A stretch of 64,000 bases of DNA from Alphaproteobacteria bacterium (GTDB taxonomy: Bacteria; Pseudomonadota; Alphaproteobacteria; Oceanibaculales; Oceanibaculaceae): positions 62,001-126,000 of the forward strand of contig JAHJHR010000003.1 in assembly GCA_018823745.1 (NCBI GenBank), read 5' to 3'. Of this stretch, positions 9,126-18,160 are shown piece by piece; the stretch's first letter is position 1; each line of letters opens with the position of its first letter. The position numbers were made by a program, and so were the translations under genes. The notes below the pieces were generated by a model. The model saw only the letters and a list, made by a program, of their open reading frames with translations. It searched no databases and had not been told where the DNA came from.

Positions 9126-12100
9126 TCATGGAGCGGGGGCGGTTGTCGGAAACACCGGGATCGCCAGTGGCGCGCGGGTCGCATCCCCAGGGGCGAAGGG
9201 GATGGCCGCGACGAAAACCCGTGTCGGATCGCCTGCCAGAGTCGGCATCACGAAGCGCCAGCTGCTGTCTATAGCGGCACTGCCGGGCGGGAAATCCGCC
9301 GCTGCCCCGCGCTGCACCTGATAGGCACGCAGCGCGGCCCAGTCGCCGGTGAAGCGATAAGTCACCGCCTCGCCCGACACGCTGGCCGCGGGTTCCTGCC
9401 CGGTCGGGGCCGGACGATAGGGGCCATCGGCGGCGAAGCGCAGGGTGATCGTCACCGCCTCCCCCAGACTCCAGACCAGCGGCGTCGCGGCGGTGGGAAT
9501 GCCGTCCAACGCCTGTGTACCGATAGCGACACGCCAGGCGATCAGCCGGTTGCCGCCATTCTCATAGGCGCGGTTGCTGCGCGGCGTCAGCAGCAGGCCC
9601 AGGCTGGGCGGGCTGGTCGCCGTGACGCCCGGAAACAGGGCGCGGACCTGCCCGATGGCATTGACGAAATCCGCCTGTGCCGCCTTGCCCTGGCCGCGCA
9701 GCAGGGCCGCCGCATCGGGTGGCAGCGTCTCATAAGCCTGCAACAGGGCCAGAAGATCGGCGGCGCTGGCCTCCAGCTTCTGGTCGGCGGCGGCAAAGGG
9801 GAATTTCCCGGCGACCCGTGTATTGAACTGGGCAACCAGCCGGCTATAGCCCGCATCCGCCGCATCGCCGGCCAGCGCCGTGCAGCGGCTGGCGATACCG
9901 CGCATCAGGGCCAGCCGTCTTTCGACGAAATAATCCCCCGGCGCCCCGGCCAGCTGGGCCAGCGGGATCGCCGTGCCGCAGGTTGCCAGCGTGATCGCCG
10001 GCATGGTCTCCAGCACGAAACTGTCAAGCAAAGCGATGCTGCCGGTCGGCTGGCCGGATTTGGCGGCGGCAAGGGCGCTGGCGATGCCGGTCCATTTCGC
10101 CTCCAGCGCCTGCGCCGATCCGGGCGGCAGATTGGCCCCGGCTTTGGTGATGAAATCCAGCACCGGGCCGGCCAGTTGCTCATCCAGCAGGCCGATATAT
10201 TCCTGCGTTTGGGTCAGCAGCGCCTGCATCGCCCCCTGACTGTCCAGCGCGAAGCCGCGATAGCCCAGCGCCCCCTGCCCGTCCCACCAGCCGAAACGGT
10301 CGCCATCGACCGTGGCATAGGCCGCCGTAGCCAGTTGCAGCCGGTCGGTGCGCGCCAGCATCCCGTCAGCCTGGCTACGCAGCAGCCCGCCAAGGCGCAG
10401 CCGAAGGGCGTTCAGCCGGGCCTGGAACAGCGCTGCCAGTGTGTCTTCCAGCGCCGGAGCGGCGGCAGCGAAAGTACCGGCTTCCGCCTGCAGCGCTGCC
10501 AGGGTGACACCGGCCGGCCGGCGTTGCAGCAGGGCATCGGCCAGCAGCCCCTCGATGGTCGCCGATGCCTGCACCCCGGCCAGCGCCGGCACCTCACGGT
10601 CGAGCGGCGGCCGGATGCCCGGCGGTGGCTTTGCGACATAGCCGGCATAGGCTGTCGCTGCTGCCTGCGCCGTCGCAGTAGCCGCCGGGTCCCAGAACCC
10701 GGCGCTATCGGCGGCCAGACTCTCCGGCAGGGTCTTGCCGCTGCCCGCCGCCATGAAAGGCTGGGCATAGAGCTGGTCAAGCGCCGTTGCCAGTGCCGAG
10801 AGATCGGCATCCAGCGTCACCTGCGCGGTCTTGTCGTCGAAGGTGACAAAGACGGGATAGCCGGGGGCGGAGAGCGCCAGCAAGCCATTGCGGGCTGCCG
10901 CCGCGTTGCGCGTCCAGTCGGCGGCCACCCGGTTCGCCACCGCGCGGCCCAGAAGCCGCAGGCCGGGGATTGGCTGCAATACCGCCTGGATTTGCGGGTC
11001 CGTGGCGCTGTCCGCCGCCAGATAGGCGGCCGCCCCGGAGGAGACCTGCATCGCTGCCTGATCCAGCGCCGCCCGCAGCGCCGGCAAGGCGGCCGGCTTG
11101 GCCGCGCTGGCAGGACCGGCCAGCCGGGTAATCTGCGTCGCCGCATCAGCCAGCGCCAGACCCAGCGCATTCTCGCCATAGGCCGCGCGGTAGAATGCCG
11201 CCATCAGCCCGTCCAGCCGGGCGACCGCCTTCGGCCGGTACAGCGCTACCGGAAAATCACCCTCGCGCCGACGGGCGACCGCCAATGCCTGCATCAGCGT
11301 CGGCCTCTGTTGCAGGATCGTTGGTGACAGGCTGATGCCGAGCAATTGCTGCAACAGGCTGGACAGCGAAATCGCCGCATCGGGGCCGGCCAGCCCGTCA
11401 TACAGCGCGATCCGGGCCTCCAGCGTTTCCAGCCCGGCCAGATAGGCGGTGATGTCGGGATAGCCCGGCACCCGCTCGAACCCGGTTGGCCGGGCCGGGG
11501 TTGCCGGGACCAGCGGCGCGGCGGGATCGACCGCGCGGTCGGCCTCGGCCCGCAGCGCCTGGGTGACTGAGGCCAGCACGATGCGCTCGAAGCCCTGCTC
11601 CGCCGCCCGCCCCAGCGGCCGGGCCAGCGGATCGAACCAGGACAACGGCAGGAAGGCATAGGACAGCCGGTCCGATTCCGCCGCCTCCATCGCCGTCACC
11701 AGCCGCCGGGTCATTTCGGCCAGCGCTGCCGGATCAGCTGCCTGCTGTTCCAGGCTCGCCAGATCGGCCTCCAATTGCCGGACAATGCCGGCAACCTCCC
11801 GCGCTGATTGCGAGAGATGCCAACCGGACAGCGCGATACCAATACTCCCCGCCAGCAGCACCAGAAATGTCGCGGCCTGCACGGCGCGCAGCGACCAGGC
11901 CTGTTTCGGCCCTTCGCCCGGCAGCGGCGTTGCCAGCCCAATTTCCGGGAAGACCTTGCGGCGCAGCAGATCGGCCAGGAAGACCAGCCGTCCCGCGCGC
12001 GCTCCCGAGAGATACAGGCCGCGCAGCCCATAGGGCTGGGGTGCCACTCCCGGCGCGAATATTGCCGTTGATACAGCCTCAAGCGTTGCGGTCAGCGCTG

Positions 12101-12902
12101 TCACCGATTCCGGCAGGCGATAGGCGGCAGCCGGATCAGCCAGCGACTGGTCCTCGCCGAACAGCGCGGCCACAGCCGCCGCGATACCGCCGGCCATATC
12201 CGCCAGTGCCGTCTCCGGCCAGGACGGATCATAAAGGGCATCAAGCCCGACCGGGCAGGACCAGCCCAGCATGTCGGTCAGCCGCTCCGCCGGCAGCGCA
12301 CCGGCGAAATCACCGAAGCCGGGCAGATCCTCCGCCCCTTCGATCACCAGATAGACCGGCAAACGCAGCCCGGCGCTCTGGCAGGCCGCGATCAGTTGCG
12401 CCCGGATATCCGCTCCCGACACCGTGCCGGAGACCAGGCCGGCGGCCGGCAGGCTGAGCAGGATGCCATCCAGTGGCCGGTCAGGCCGGGCCTTGCCCAG
12501 CGCCGCCAGAGCGGCCTGCAACGGCGCTTCCGCCGGCGGCAGATCGATCACCACCCCGCCGGGAAAGCCCCACCAGCGCATCGCGCCATCGCCTGTCGTC
12601 GCGCCGGGCGGGAGAGCGGGTTCGACAAACGCCGCCTCCAGCCCCTCCACCCCACCAAGCCCCGGCAGGTCGATTCCGACGCGGGCGATCCAGGGCAGCG
12701 CGGCGCGGCGCTGGGCATTCGGCACCGCCTGACGCAGCGCCGCCAGCGCCCGGCGGGTCGTGTCGGCGGCGATATCGACCGGCTTGCGATGCGCCAGCCA
12801 CCACCAGAGCGCGCCGGCCACCAGCCCCAGCAGCACCATGCACAGCAGCACCAGTAGCCAGCCCGGCAGCGCCGTCACAAAGGCCCAGAACGCGGCCAGC
12901 AT
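9126..12902 (-). CDS. tssM: Type VI secretion membrane protein TssM (IcmF)
   Basis: A 1258-residue inner-membrane subunit of the TssJLM trans-envelope complex. Two N-terminal helices (about residues 4-36) precede a cytoplasmic domain, a third helix lies near residue 345 (FLVLLAGSIGIALSGW), and a long periplasmic region follows, ending in the beta-rich IcmF C-terminal domain that meets TssJ. The cytoplasmic domain keeps landmark segments (RPLDGILLSLPAAGL and LPVYLVIEGAEDLPGFGDF) but the Walker A loop is replaced by IDLPGLGGV (about 77-85) and the second nucleotide motif by VVIDLPP (117-123), so ATP binding looks lost. It starts five bases after the tssL stop. Confidence 0.93.
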   Translation of the reverse strand: MLAAFWAFVTALPGWLLVLLCMVLLGLVAGALWWWLAHRKPVDIAADTTRRALAALRQAVPNAQRRAALPWIARVGIDLPGLGGVEGLEAAFVEPALPPGATTGDGAMRWWGFPGGVVIDLPPAEAPLQAALAALGKARPDRPLDGILLSLPAAGLVSGTVSGADIRAQLIAACQSAGLRLPVYLVIEGAEDLPGFGDFAGALPAERLTDMLGWSCPVGLDALYDPSWPETALADMAGGIAAAVAALFGEDQSLADPAAAYRLPESVTALTATLEAVSTAIFAPGVAPQPYGLRGLYLSGARAGRLVFLADLLRRKVFPEIGLATPLPGEGPKQAWSLRAVQAATFLVLLAGSIGIALSGWHLSQSAREVAGIVRQLEADLASLEQQAADPAALAEMTRRLVTAMEAAESDRLSYAFLPLSWFDPLARPLGRAAEQGFERIVLASVTQALRAEADRAVDPAAPLVPATPARPTGFERVPGYPDITAYLAGLETLEARIALYDGLAGPDAAISLSSLLQQLLGISLSPTILQQRPTLMQALAVARRREGDFPVALYRPKAVARLDGLMAAFYRAAYGENALGLALADAATQITRLAGPASAAKPAALPALRAALDQAAMQVSSGAAAYLAADSATDPQIQAVLQPIPGLRLLGRAVANRVAADWTRNAAAARNGLLALSAPGYPVFVTFDDKTAQVTLDADLSALATALDQLYAQPFMAAGSGKTLPESLAADSAGFWDPAATATAQAAATAYAGYVAKPPPGIRPPLDREVPALAGVQASATIEGLLADALLQRRPAGVTLAALQAEAGTFAAAAPALEDTLAALFQARLNALRLRLGGLLRSQADGMLARTDRLQLATAAYATVDGDRFGWWDGQGALGYRGFALDSQGAMQALLTQTQEYIGLLDEQLAGPVLDFITKAGANLPPGSAQALEAKWTGIASALAAAKSGQPTGSIALLDSFVLETMPAITLATCGTAIPLAQLAGAPGDYFVERRLALMRGIASRCTALAGDAADAGYSRLVAQFNTRVAGKFPFAAADQKLEASAADLLALLQAYETLPPDAAALLRGQGKAAQADFVNAIGQVRALFPGVTATSPPSLGLLLTPRSNRAYENGGNRLIAWRVAIGTQALDGIPTAATPLVWSLGEAVTITLRFAADGPYRPAPTGQEPAASVSGEAVTYRFTGDWAALRAYQVQRGAAADFPPGSAAIDSSWRFVMPTLAGDPTRVFVAAIPFAPGDATRAPLAIPVFPTTAPAP

Positions 12903-12907
12903 CGCCG

Positions 12908-13621
12908 CTAGACCGGCAGCAGGGCCAGCGCGCGGAGCAACGGCCAGACGGCCATCGCCCAGACGAGGGCCGAAACCGCGAACAGGACGAGCAGGCTCAT
13001 CACCAGCCGACCGGTCCAGCCGGCCAGGCCGGGCGACGGGATGGGTGGCGGCGGGACGGCCGTATGCGCATAGGCCTCAGGCGTCAGCCGCGCCTTCGGC
13101 TCGTCCAGCGCCGGCCGTCGGCCGAAGGCGATCAGATACAGCCGGTCACGGTAACGCCGCAGCGCCAGCGCGCCATCGGTCATATCGCGATAGCGGCCCT
13201 CGAATCCCAGCCCCAGCGTGAGCAGATAAATCCGCGCCAGCACCGGGCGCAGCAGCCCGCCTTCCCGGTCAAGCGCATCGATGCGCCGGAACACCTCCTC
13301 GCCGGCCAGATGGCTGCGGAATTGGCGCTGCTCCAGCAGATGGTCGAGCCATGCCGCCGCATCCTCCCAGCCCAGATAAACGAAGATTTCATCGGCCAGG
13401 GCCGCCATCGGATAGGACGCCGCCTGCTGCGCCTGTGCCAGCACCTCGCCGCCCTGGCGATGCGCCGCCAGCGCCTGCGCATCCAGCAGGGAGACGAGGC
13501 TGTCCTGAATCTCGCCCCATCCGGCGGGCGCGCTTGCCAGCGCCTTGCCGCGCCCCGCCTCCAGCGCATCGTAGAAGGCGCGGAAATGATCGAGCAGCAT
13601 GTCGGCGGCGGGATTGCGCAT
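12908..13621 (-). CDS. tssL: Type VI secretion protein TssL (DotU)
   Basis: A 237-residue DotU/TssL protein: cytoplasmic helical hook domain first, then one C-terminal membrane anchor (about 207-230, LVMSLLVLFAVSALVW), the usual topology. Family landmarks include YPMAALADEIFVYLGW and FRRIDALDREG. It has no peptidoglycan-binding OmpA extension. Its ATG overlaps the tssK stop (TGATG). It forms the membrane complex with TssM and the TssJ-like lipoprotein and docks the baseplate through TssK. Confidence 0.9.
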   Translation of the reverse strand: MRNPAADMLLDHFRAFYDALEAGRGKALASAPAGWGEIQDSLVSLLDAQALAAHRQGGEVLAQAQQAASYPMAALADEIFVYLGWEDAAAWLDHLLEQRQFRSHLAGEEVFRRIDALDREGGLLRPVLARIYLLTLGLGFEGRYRDMTDGALALRRYRDRLYLIAFGRRPALDEPKARLTPEAYAHTAVPPPPIPSPGLAGWTGRLVMSLLVLFAVSALVWAMAVWPLLRALALLPV

Positions 13622-14961
13622 CAGCCTGTTCCCGCACCCTGAGGAAGGAAGAACACGATTGCGTCGGGCGGCTCCAGCGTCTCCCCGGCCTGGAACAGGC
13701 CGATCTCCAGCATTTCGCCAGCCGATACCGGACAGTCGCTCAGCCGGTAGACCGCCATATCCGGCCGGCGCGCCAGCGCCAGCGCCTCCTGCTCCGGCAG
13801 GCGGTGCCGGGCTGCCCCCAGCACCCGACGGCGGCGCAGGCCGGGCATCGCGGCAGCCCCTCCGATCAGGCAGGTCTCCATGTAGTGGTGAGCACTGCCC
13901 GGCAGGACGCCGATGGTCAGGGCGCTGGACAGCCAGGCCGCCTCGATCTTCAGCCGGAACACGCCGTCCTGCCGCTCAAAGGGCAGCATCTGCGACGCGC
14001 CGCCCAGCCCGTCGAGGACGCCCCGCACATAGCCTGACACCGCCCGGAAGCACGGCAGGGCGTCCAGATGGTCATAGGCCGGGAAGCGCGGCGGCAACAG
14101 CCCGGCCCGCGCCGCCGAGACTGAGCCGGCCAGCGCGCAAAGCCCGAGATAGAGCCGGTGCGGATGCACGGCCGGGCCATAGACCAGCGCCTCGAAGCCC
14201 GGCAACCCCGTGGCCAGCGCCCGCAATTCGGTGGTGGCCTGCTGGACCAGCCCGGCCCGCCAATCCGTCGTTGACAACCCGGCAAGCGCGGTCAGCCCAG
14301 CCGCCGCCTGCCGCACATCATCGGCAAGCCCGGCACAGAGGCTGTGCAGCGTCTCCCCCGGAACAGCGAGCAGCGAGGGCGGCACATAATCCGCCAGGCG
14401 ATAAGCTCCGGAGGCGAATTCCACTGTCAGCAGCGGCAGGCCGATGAAACGGTCATCAGCCGGCGCCCCTGCCGATAGCGACAGCGCCGGGGCGAGGCGC
14501 GTCAGCTCAATGGAATCGGCATCGGTGTTCTCGTCCGGCACCGAGCGGTCGACAAGCGGCACGAAGCGCGCTGTAACGCCCGGCGCTGCATCGCCGGCAG
14601 AACGGCGCGGCAGAGCGAGGTAGAGGCGCAGGCTTCCGCCTTCCGTCGGCGGCAGCGCCGGCCCGACAGAGAACGACAGCGAGGGGGCGGACCCGGCGTC
14701 GTGGGAGACCAGAGTGCCATCCGGCAGCAGCGCCTCAAGCGACAGTATGCCGATCCGCCCATCGGCCAGCACCCCCGAGGCTGCATCCGCCGTGCTCTGC
14801 AGGCGCACGACGCCGGAAGCGCAGGGGGCAAGCACCCCGGCCTGGTAGCCCAGCAGCATTTCCTGGCGCAGTGCCAGCTGCTGCATGTGCTGGGGCGCGA
14901 GCAGCATGCCCTCCCACCATTTCAGCGGCAAAGGCGGCAGCGGCCGATCCGATAGGGTCAT
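13621..14961 (-). CDS. tssK: Type VI secretion baseplate protein TssK
   Basis: A 446-residue baseplate subunit that links the wedge proteins TssEFG to the membrane complex. The N-terminus carries the family signature LKWWEGMLLAPQHMQQ (about residues 13-28). The first 300 residues form the receptor-binding-protein-like shaft and shoulder; the C-terminal third is the head that binds TssL/TssM. It is the first gene after a 74-base AT-rich gap, so a second transcript covering tssK-L-M-A may begin here. Confidence 0.93.
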   Translation of the reverse strand: MTLSDRPLPPLPLKWWEGMLLAPQHMQQLALRQEMLLGYQAGVLAPCASGVVRLQSTADAASGVLADGRIGILSLEALLPDGTLVSHDAGSAPSLSFSVGPALPPTEGGSLRLYLALPRRSAGDAAPGVTARFVPLVDRSVPDENTDADSIELTRLAPALSLSAGAPADDRFIGLPLLTVEFASGAYRLADYVPPSLLAVPGETLHSLCAGLADDVRQAAAGLTALAGLSTTDWRAGLVQQATTELRALATGLPGFEALVYGPAVHPHRLYLGLCALAGSVSAARAGLLPPRFPAYDHLDALPCFRAVSGYVRGVLDGLGGASQMLPFERQDGVFRLKIEAAWLSSALTIGVLPGSAHHYMETCLIGGAAAMPGLRRRRVLGAARHRLPEQEALALARRPDMAVYRLSDCPVSAGEMLEIGLFQAGETLEPPDAIVFFLPQGAGTG

Positions 14962-14981
14962 GCGGATGGGTCCAGTCCGAT

Positions 14982-15024
14982 TACGGGTATATGCAAATAT
15001 AAATACTACTTATACGGGTGTATG
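14982..15024 (-). promoter_or_regulatory. AT-rich gap with 12-bp direct repeats before tssK
   Basis: The only real gap inside the type VI block. TACGGGTATATG (14982-14993) recurs as TACGGGTGTATG (15013-15024), with starts 31 bases apart, close to three helical turns, on the same face of DNA. The stretch between them is nearly all A and T and reads toward tssK. This looks like a pair of protein-binding sites around an internal promoter; the promoter hexamers are not clear enough to fix. Confidence 0.4.
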
Positions 15025-15035
15025 ACCAGAAGCTT

Positions 15036-15488
15036 CTACAACGCCGACGTGCCGGGCGTGGCCGGCCCCAGCGAGAAGCCGGTGCCGGACAGGGTCAGCA
15101 ACTGGTTCCGCGCTGGTCCCAGCACCACAAACCCTGCCGCCGCCCCGTCATAGCCGATGGCGATCAGGGCATTGGTCAGTCGGAACCCCGCCTTCAGCCG
15201 GACCGGACCATAGGCCTGGCCGGGCACGAGCTCCGCCCCGACCAGCGCCAGGGAGGCGCCATGCAGCGCCACCATCTGGTCGCGCTGGGCGAACCAGGCG
15301 GCAGGCGTCAGGGCCAGTATCTCGGCGGCCAGCGCCGGATCACCGAGCAGGATGACGTCCAGCCGGAAGGCGCTGTTGCCATTCGCATCCGGGGCAATGG
15401 CCAGATACAGCCTCTCCGCCGTCAGCGGCGGCGGCCGGCTGGCACAGGCGGCCAGCAGCAGGACCATCAGGAAGATGAGCTTCCTCAT
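15036..15488 (-). CDS. tssJ: TssJ-like outer-membrane lipoprotein
   Basis: A 150-residue lipoprotein: MRK start, hydrophobic core and lipobox LLAAC with lipidated Cys15. The mature part is short and beta-rich (TLAERLYLAIAPDANGN-like, LVGAELVPGQAYGP), consistent with a TssJ transthyretin-like fold, and it sits where tssJ is expected beside tssK/L/M. Sequence signatures of TssJ are weak, so the name rests on size, lipobox and position. ATG 15488 overlaps the stop of the PAAR-like gene (ATGA). Confidence 0.7.
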   Translation of the reverse strand: MRKLIFLMVLLLAACASRPPPLTAERLYLAIAPDANGNSAFRLDVILLGDPALAAEILALTPAAWFAQRDQMVALHGASLALVGAELVPGQAYGPVRLKAGFRLTNALIAIGYDGAAAGFVVLGPARNQLLTLSGTGFSLGPATPGTSAL

Positions 15489-15874
15489 GGCACCATCACC
15501 GTGAACTGGCCGGGCATGGTGATCGAGATCACCCCGGCCCAGGTGCACATCGCCTTGCAGTTATTGTCGAGCGCCGGCATCGACCCGATCAGCACGGTCG
15601 GCGCCCCCGGCATCCAGGGCGCCGGCACCACCGGCAGGCAGGGCATCGGCGTCAGCACGCCCAGCGCCGCCGTCGTGGCCGCCGCCACGGTCGGGTTGGC
15701 AAGGCTGGTGCACATACCGAAGGGCGGGATGTTCACGATGGGAATATGGTCCATGATGGTCGCCGCTGGCGGCCCGCCCGCCATGACCCGGTTGGTCGGC
15801 AGCACCGACAGCGGCGCCGGCGCGATGCCAAAGCTGCACATCAGCAGCGCCCCGGCGCAGACTTGCATCGCCAT
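15485..15874 (-). CDS. DUF4280 PAAR-like spike-tip protein
   Basis: A 129-residue protein with the DUF4280 pattern: starts MAMQVCAGALLMCSFG, carries many Pro-Gly-Met turns, a DHIPIVNIPPFGMC segment and four further Cys (ALDNNCKAMC, PCLP). DUF4280 proteins are PAAR-like and cap the spike of contractile injection systems, here presumably the VgrG encoded two genes upstream. It has no C-terminal toxin extension. Cys and His spacing might coordinate a metal, as in PAAR tips. It lies one base after the MORN-like gene and overlaps the tssJ-like start by ATGA. Confidence 0.75.
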   Translation of the reverse strand: MAMQVCAGALLMCSFGIAPAPLSVLPTNRVMAGGPPAATIMDHIPIVNIPPFGMCTSLANPTVAAATTAALGVLTPMPCLPVVPAPWMPGAPTVLIGSMPALDNNCKAMCTWAGVISITMPGQFTVMVP

Positions 15875-15875
15875 G

Positions 15876-16226
15876 TCAGTGCCCTCCTGTTGCAGGCTTC
15901 AGCTTCCGCGCCAGCCATTGCTTCAGAAGCGGGCCCATTGCCGGCGGTTCGGCAGGCGGAGGAGCGGGCGGCGGTGGCGGGAGCAACGACGGCGTTTCGG
16001 ATATTTTCTCGCCGCCGCGATAGAGCATCTCCGCCAGCACCTGCCCGTCCGCGCCATAGCTCGTCATCAGTCCGTCCAGCACGCCCGCCCGGTAGGTCGC
16101 CGACATCGCCAGCCTGCCTTCGGCATAGAAACGCACCAGCCCCTCCAGCTTGCCATCCAGCGTCTGGCCCTCGACCTCCGGTCGATCCTTGGCGTCCAGC
16201 AGCATCAGGGGCTCGGGCGCGCTCAA
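15876..16226 (-). CDS. MORN-like protein with proline-rich linker, VgrG-linked
   Basis: A 116-residue cytoplasmic-type protein. Residues about 20-75 contain two or three MORN-like units (LDGKLEGLVRFYAEGRL, YRAGVLDGLMTSYGADGQ), then a proline run (LLPPPPPAPPPAEPP) and a basic helix ending LKPATGGH. Nothing marks it as an enzyme. It lies between vgrG (ATGA overlap) and the PAAR-like gene (one-base gap), the place where adaptors, chaperones or cargo of the spike are usually encoded. An adaptor for loading the PAAR-like tip is my best guess. Confidence 0.6.
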   Translation of the reverse strand: MSAPEPLMLLDAKDRPEVEGQTLDGKLEGLVRFYAEGRLAMSATYRAGVLDGLMTSYGADGQVLAEMLYRGGEKISETPSLLPPPPPAPPPAEPPAMGPLLKQWLARKLKPATGGH

Positions 16227-18160
16227 TTGATCTTCACCATGGCGCCATTCACCGTGACCATGCCGCTGCTCTCCAGCGCCGCCTTGCCCTGGGCGGTATT
16301 GGTGATCGACATGCCGCCATCATTGGTCAGGCTGGTGGTCGCCTTGTTGGAGATCGTCATGCCGGAGGTTTGCAGGCTCTGTGCCGCCTTCACCGTGACC
16401 GCCCCGGCGCTGCTCTCGATGGTCACCGCCCCGGTCGCCTTGATGGTGATGGAGCCCTGGACGGTCAGGCTGTAATTGCCCTTCACGGTGAGGCTCATAT
16501 TGCCATCGACCGTCTGATCGAAATCGGCCTTGTTGGTGTGTGTCTCCTTGCCGGTGACGGTCACATCACGGGTCTGCTTCACGCTGTGCGTCTCCTTGCC
16601 CGCCGAGACCTCGATGGTGCGGTCGCCCTTGGAGACAGTCAGCTTCTCGTCCTGCGTCACCGTGGCGGTGCGGTTGTTCAGCACATCCAGCGTCATGTCT
16701 TTCTGGGCATGCAGGTAGATCAGCTCCTTATCCTTGGCGTCGTCGAGAAGGAGCTGGTTGAACCCGCCACCGCCCTTGGAGGAGTTGGTCTTCACCATGC
16801 CCTTGGTCTGGTCGCCGGGCAGCGTGGCCGGCACGGTCTGCTCGGCGTTGTACAGCGCGCCGACAACCAGCGGCCGGTCGGGATCGCCATCGACGAAGGC
16901 GACCATCACCTCCATGCCGATGCGCGGCACAAACAGATGGCCCCAGCCCTTGCCGGCCCAGCCCTGAACGACGCGGACCCAGCAGGAGCTGTTCTCGTCT
17001 GACTTGCCCTGCCGGTCCCAGGGGAACTGGAGCTTTATGCGCCCGTATTTATCGGTCCAGATTTCCTCGCCTTGCTTGCCGACCACCTTGGCGGTCTGCA
17101 GCCCGGCGATGCGCGGGCGCGGCGTGACCGGGCGCGGCCTGATCTGGGTATCGGCCGGCAGCGCCTCGAACCGGTTGTGATAGACGCCCTCGCTCAGCAG
17201 ATGGCTGACGGCGGTCAGCGTGTATTTGCCATTCACCCCGGCATCGCCATAGCCCTGGATCGACAGCGTTGCCCCCGGCATCAGCGAGGGGCAGGCACTT
17301 TCCCCGACCAGCAGGCTGGCCTCACCCTCCAGCGCGGTGATCTGGCGCTTGGCGACAGCCTCGCCGTCGCTTTTGGTCGCATAGAAGCCGGGGAAGCTGT
17401 AGCGCGCCAGCGCGCTGTCTCCCTTGCCCTTGGCCGTCACGGTCAGATCGGTCGAGGGGATGAGGAAGCTGTAATCACCGGCCCCCACGCTGGCGGTCGC
17501 CATCTGGCTGGTCCAGGCCAGCAGCGACACCGCATCGGCCTGCAGGATGCCGCCCTGGGGCTGCCGGTAGTTCAGGGCCGAGGGGCCAGCAATCGGCTTG
17601 AAGGGGCTGGAATCATCGGCCAGCACAAGCGTGTCGCCCGCCGCCGCATGGGTGAAGAAATAGACGATGCCGGCCTGCTCCATCAACCGCGAGACGAAGG
17701 CAAGATCGCTCTCGTCGAACTGCACCACGTAATCCTGCTTGTCATAGCTGGCGGACAGGCTGTTCTTCACCAACCCGACGCCATCGGCCTTCAGCACGGC
17801 CTGCACAATCTCCGGCACGGTCTTCTGCTGGAAGATGCGGCAATCCGAAGCCAGGGAGAGCCGCCACAGCGCCGGCCGGATGTACAGCCGGTAGCTGGCG
17901 CCGCGCGGATCGGCATCCAGCTGGGTCGCGGCCGCGACGATACCGGCAAAGCAGCGCTCCGCCTTGTCACCGGCCGTCAGAACCAGCGACACCACCTTGC
18001 CGATCAGGCTGGCCAGATCGACCGATGCGCTCGACGCCCGCAGGGTGGCGGTGAATCGGAAAGGCGTGGAAAGCTGCTCCTCCGCCTCAAAGGACAACAC
18101 CGTGAAGGCCACATTGGAGAGCGGCGTCTTGATCGTGATCGCGGCAACCGGCGTGCTCAT
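16223..18160 (-). CDS. vgrG: Type VI spike protein VgrG (TssI)
   Basis: A 645-residue spike protein: gp27-like head in the first 380 residues, an OB/gp5 segment (EIWTDKYGRIKLQFPWDRQG, SSCWVRVVQGWAGKGWG, PRIGMEVMVAFVDGDPDRP) and a C-terminal beta-helix with repeating SITIKATGAVTIES-like strands. It ends with the needle (NGAMVKIN), so there is no fused effector domain. It trimerises, sits on Hcp and carries the PAAR-like tip. Both ends overlap neighbours by ATGA (tssG upstream, MORN-like gene downstream). Confidence 0.95.
   Translation of the reverse strand: MSTPVAAITIKTPLSNVAFTVLSFEAEEQLSTPFRFTATLRASSASVDLASLIGKVVSLVLTAGDKAERCFAGIVAAATQLDADPRGASYRLYIRPALWRLSLASDCRIFQQKTVPEIVQAVLKADGVGLVKNSLSASYDKQDYVVQFDESDLAFVSRLMEQAGIVYFFTHAAAGDTLVLADDSSPFKPIAGPSALNYRQPQGGILQADAVSLLAWTSQMATASVGAGDYSFLIPSTDLTVTAKGKGDSALARYSFPGFYATKSDGEAVAKRQITALEGEASLLVGESACPSLMPGATLSIQGYGDAGVNGKYTLTAVSHLLSEGVYHNRFEALPADTQIRPRPVTPRPRIAGLQTAKVVGKQGEEIWTDKYGRIKLQFPWDRQGKSDENSSCWVRVVQGWAGKGWGHLFVPRIGMEVMVAFVDGDPDRPLVVGALYNAEQTVPATLPGDQTKGMVKTNSSKGGGGFNQLLLDDAKDKELIYLHAQKDMTLDVLNNRTATVTQDEKLTVSKGDRTIEVSAGKETHSVKQTRDVTVTGKETHTNKADFDQTVDGNMSLTVKGNYSLTVQGSITIKATGAVTIESSAGAVTVKAAQSLQTSGMTISNKATTSLTNDGGMSITNTAQGKAALESSGMVTVNGAMVKIN

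Noticed and set aside
8913..11327. An 804-codon plus-strand frame opposite tssM and tssA
   Set aside because: Low-complexity Arg/Gln-rich reading and no domain; tssM and tssA explain the sequence.
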